From an uncultured Pelagibacteraceae bacterium (GTDB taxonomy: Bacteria > Pseudomonadota > Alphaproteobacteria > Pelagibacterales > Pelagibacteraceae), in the NCBI GenBank assembly GCA_902552345.1, contig CACDGO010000002.1, forward strand, positions 141,501 through 205,500: a DNA stretch of 64,000 nucleotides, given 5' to 3'. Shown here in pieces: positions 63,805 through 64,000 of this stretch. The notes under the pieces were generated by a model. That model made no database searches. It had not been told where the DNA came from and saw only the letters and a list, made by a program, of their open reading frames with translations. The position numbers were made by a program, and so were the translations under genes. How positions within the stretch are numbered: the stretch's first letter is position 1; every line of letters starts with the position of its first letter.

Positions 63805-64000
63805 ATGAGCAGTCTAATCAAAATTTCACCGTCTATTTTATCAGCTGATTTTAGTAAATTAGGGGCAGAAGTTATTTCTCTGGAAAAAGCAGGTGCTGAT
63901 TATATACACATTGATGTAATGGATGGACATTTTGTGCCAAATCTCACTATTGGCCCAGAAGTAATTAAAAAACTGAGACCTCTAACAAAAAAAGTTTTCG
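63805..64000 (+). CDS. rpe: Ribulose-phosphate 3-epimerase, 5' part cut by the window edge
   Basis: The first 65 codons, read by hand from the ATG at 63805. The protein begins with the (beta/alpha)8 barrel start [17 protein letters not shown], then [24 protein letters not shown], the metal-binding His/Asp and the conserved glycine loop of the family. It interconverts ribulose-5-phosphate and xylulose-5-phosphate. The 3' end is outside the window. Confidence 0.95.
   Translation, partial: MSSLIKISPSILSADFSKLGAEVISLEKAGADYIHIDVMDGHFVPNLTIGPEVIKKLRPLTKKVF

Overview
The window is a very AT-rich, gene-dense piece of a bacterial chromosome that looks alphaproteobacterial. The most likely source is a streamlined marine lineage of the Pelagibacterales (SAR11) type. 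That placement is an inference. It rests on the low GC, almost no intergenic space, alphaproteobacterial proteins (DUF2794, an IalB-like protein, HspQ, leuCDB next to asd and sdhCDAB, a system I Ccm set), and a metabolism built on the TCA cycle, TRAP transport and glycolate-type 2-hydroxy acids. About 68 protein genes can be supported, two of them cut by the window ends (priA on the left, rpe on the right). I found no tRNA, rRNA, CRISPR array, insertion sequence, prophage or toxin/defence island. No stretch longer than 300 bases lacks a gene. The longest gaps are 27096-27259, 47450-47623 and 61080-61234, and each holds a regulatory candidate.

Layout. 1-8988 (minus): partial priA, then lpdA-sucB-sucA-sucD-sucC, the 2-oxoglutarate dehydrogenase and succinyl-CoA synthetase genes. 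9053-14106: a small, even AT-richer islet of envelope-glycan genes (two GT-C-like membrane proteins, a polyprenyl-phosphate type GT2, a small exported protein, a SAM methyltransferase). It sits where many alphaproteobacteria have mdh next to sucC. 14107-27095 (minus): one tightly packed series ffh-rpsP-trmD-rplS-leuC-leuD-leuB-asd-sdhC-sdhD-sdhA-sdhB-mmsA-mdh. 27260-29000 (plus): dapF-ftsY. 28983-35339 (minus): a TRAP transporter (dctP, dctQ, dctM) followed by an amidase, a tiny membrane protein, a DMT exporter and a BEM46-like hydrolase. 35452-42788 (minus): a 2-hydroxy-acid cluster (lactate/glycolate-oxidase-like FMN enzyme, aminotransferase, glcD-glcE-glcF, D-2-hydroxyacid dehydrogenase). 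42794-47449 (minus): a PagL-like deacylase and ccmC-D-E-F-G-H. 47624-53746: mixed core genes (hspQ, ispZ/yciB, DUF2794, a BI-1 protein, an aldo/keto reductase, IalB-like, argG, psiE, folD). 53743-56743 (minus): yggT, mscS, hemD, hemC. 56799-64000: tsaD, an EVE protein, acs, a convergent unknown gene, a DUF4212/SSS symporter pair, a small membrane protein, and partial rpe.

How the genes fit together. Most of the window is central carbon metabolism. Acetate (acs plus the VC_2705-type symporter) and 2-hydroxy acids (glcDEF, the LldD-like enzyme) would feed the TCA segment (sucABCD, lpd, sdhCDAB, mdh), which passes electrons to the respiratory chain. The Ccm genes would mature the c-type cytochromes of that chain. 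The islet reads as a complete small module: a GtrB-like enzyme would make polyprenyl-phosphate-sugar for the GT-C proteins, which add sugars on the periplasmic side.

The observations I think deserve most attention are: a complex II whose two membrane anchors both lack the usual haem b ligand histidines; a three-hairpin RNA leader in front of ffh; a 14-bp hairpin with a CCUCC-bearing loop between hspQ and ccmC; a 50-residue Lys/Arg-rich leader on acetyl-CoA synthetase; a near-perfect 57-bp tandem duplication in the rpsP tail; and the fact that all six convergent gene pairs abut or overlap. I did not find an unmistakable new multi-gene system. The glycan islet is the only clearly accessory block.
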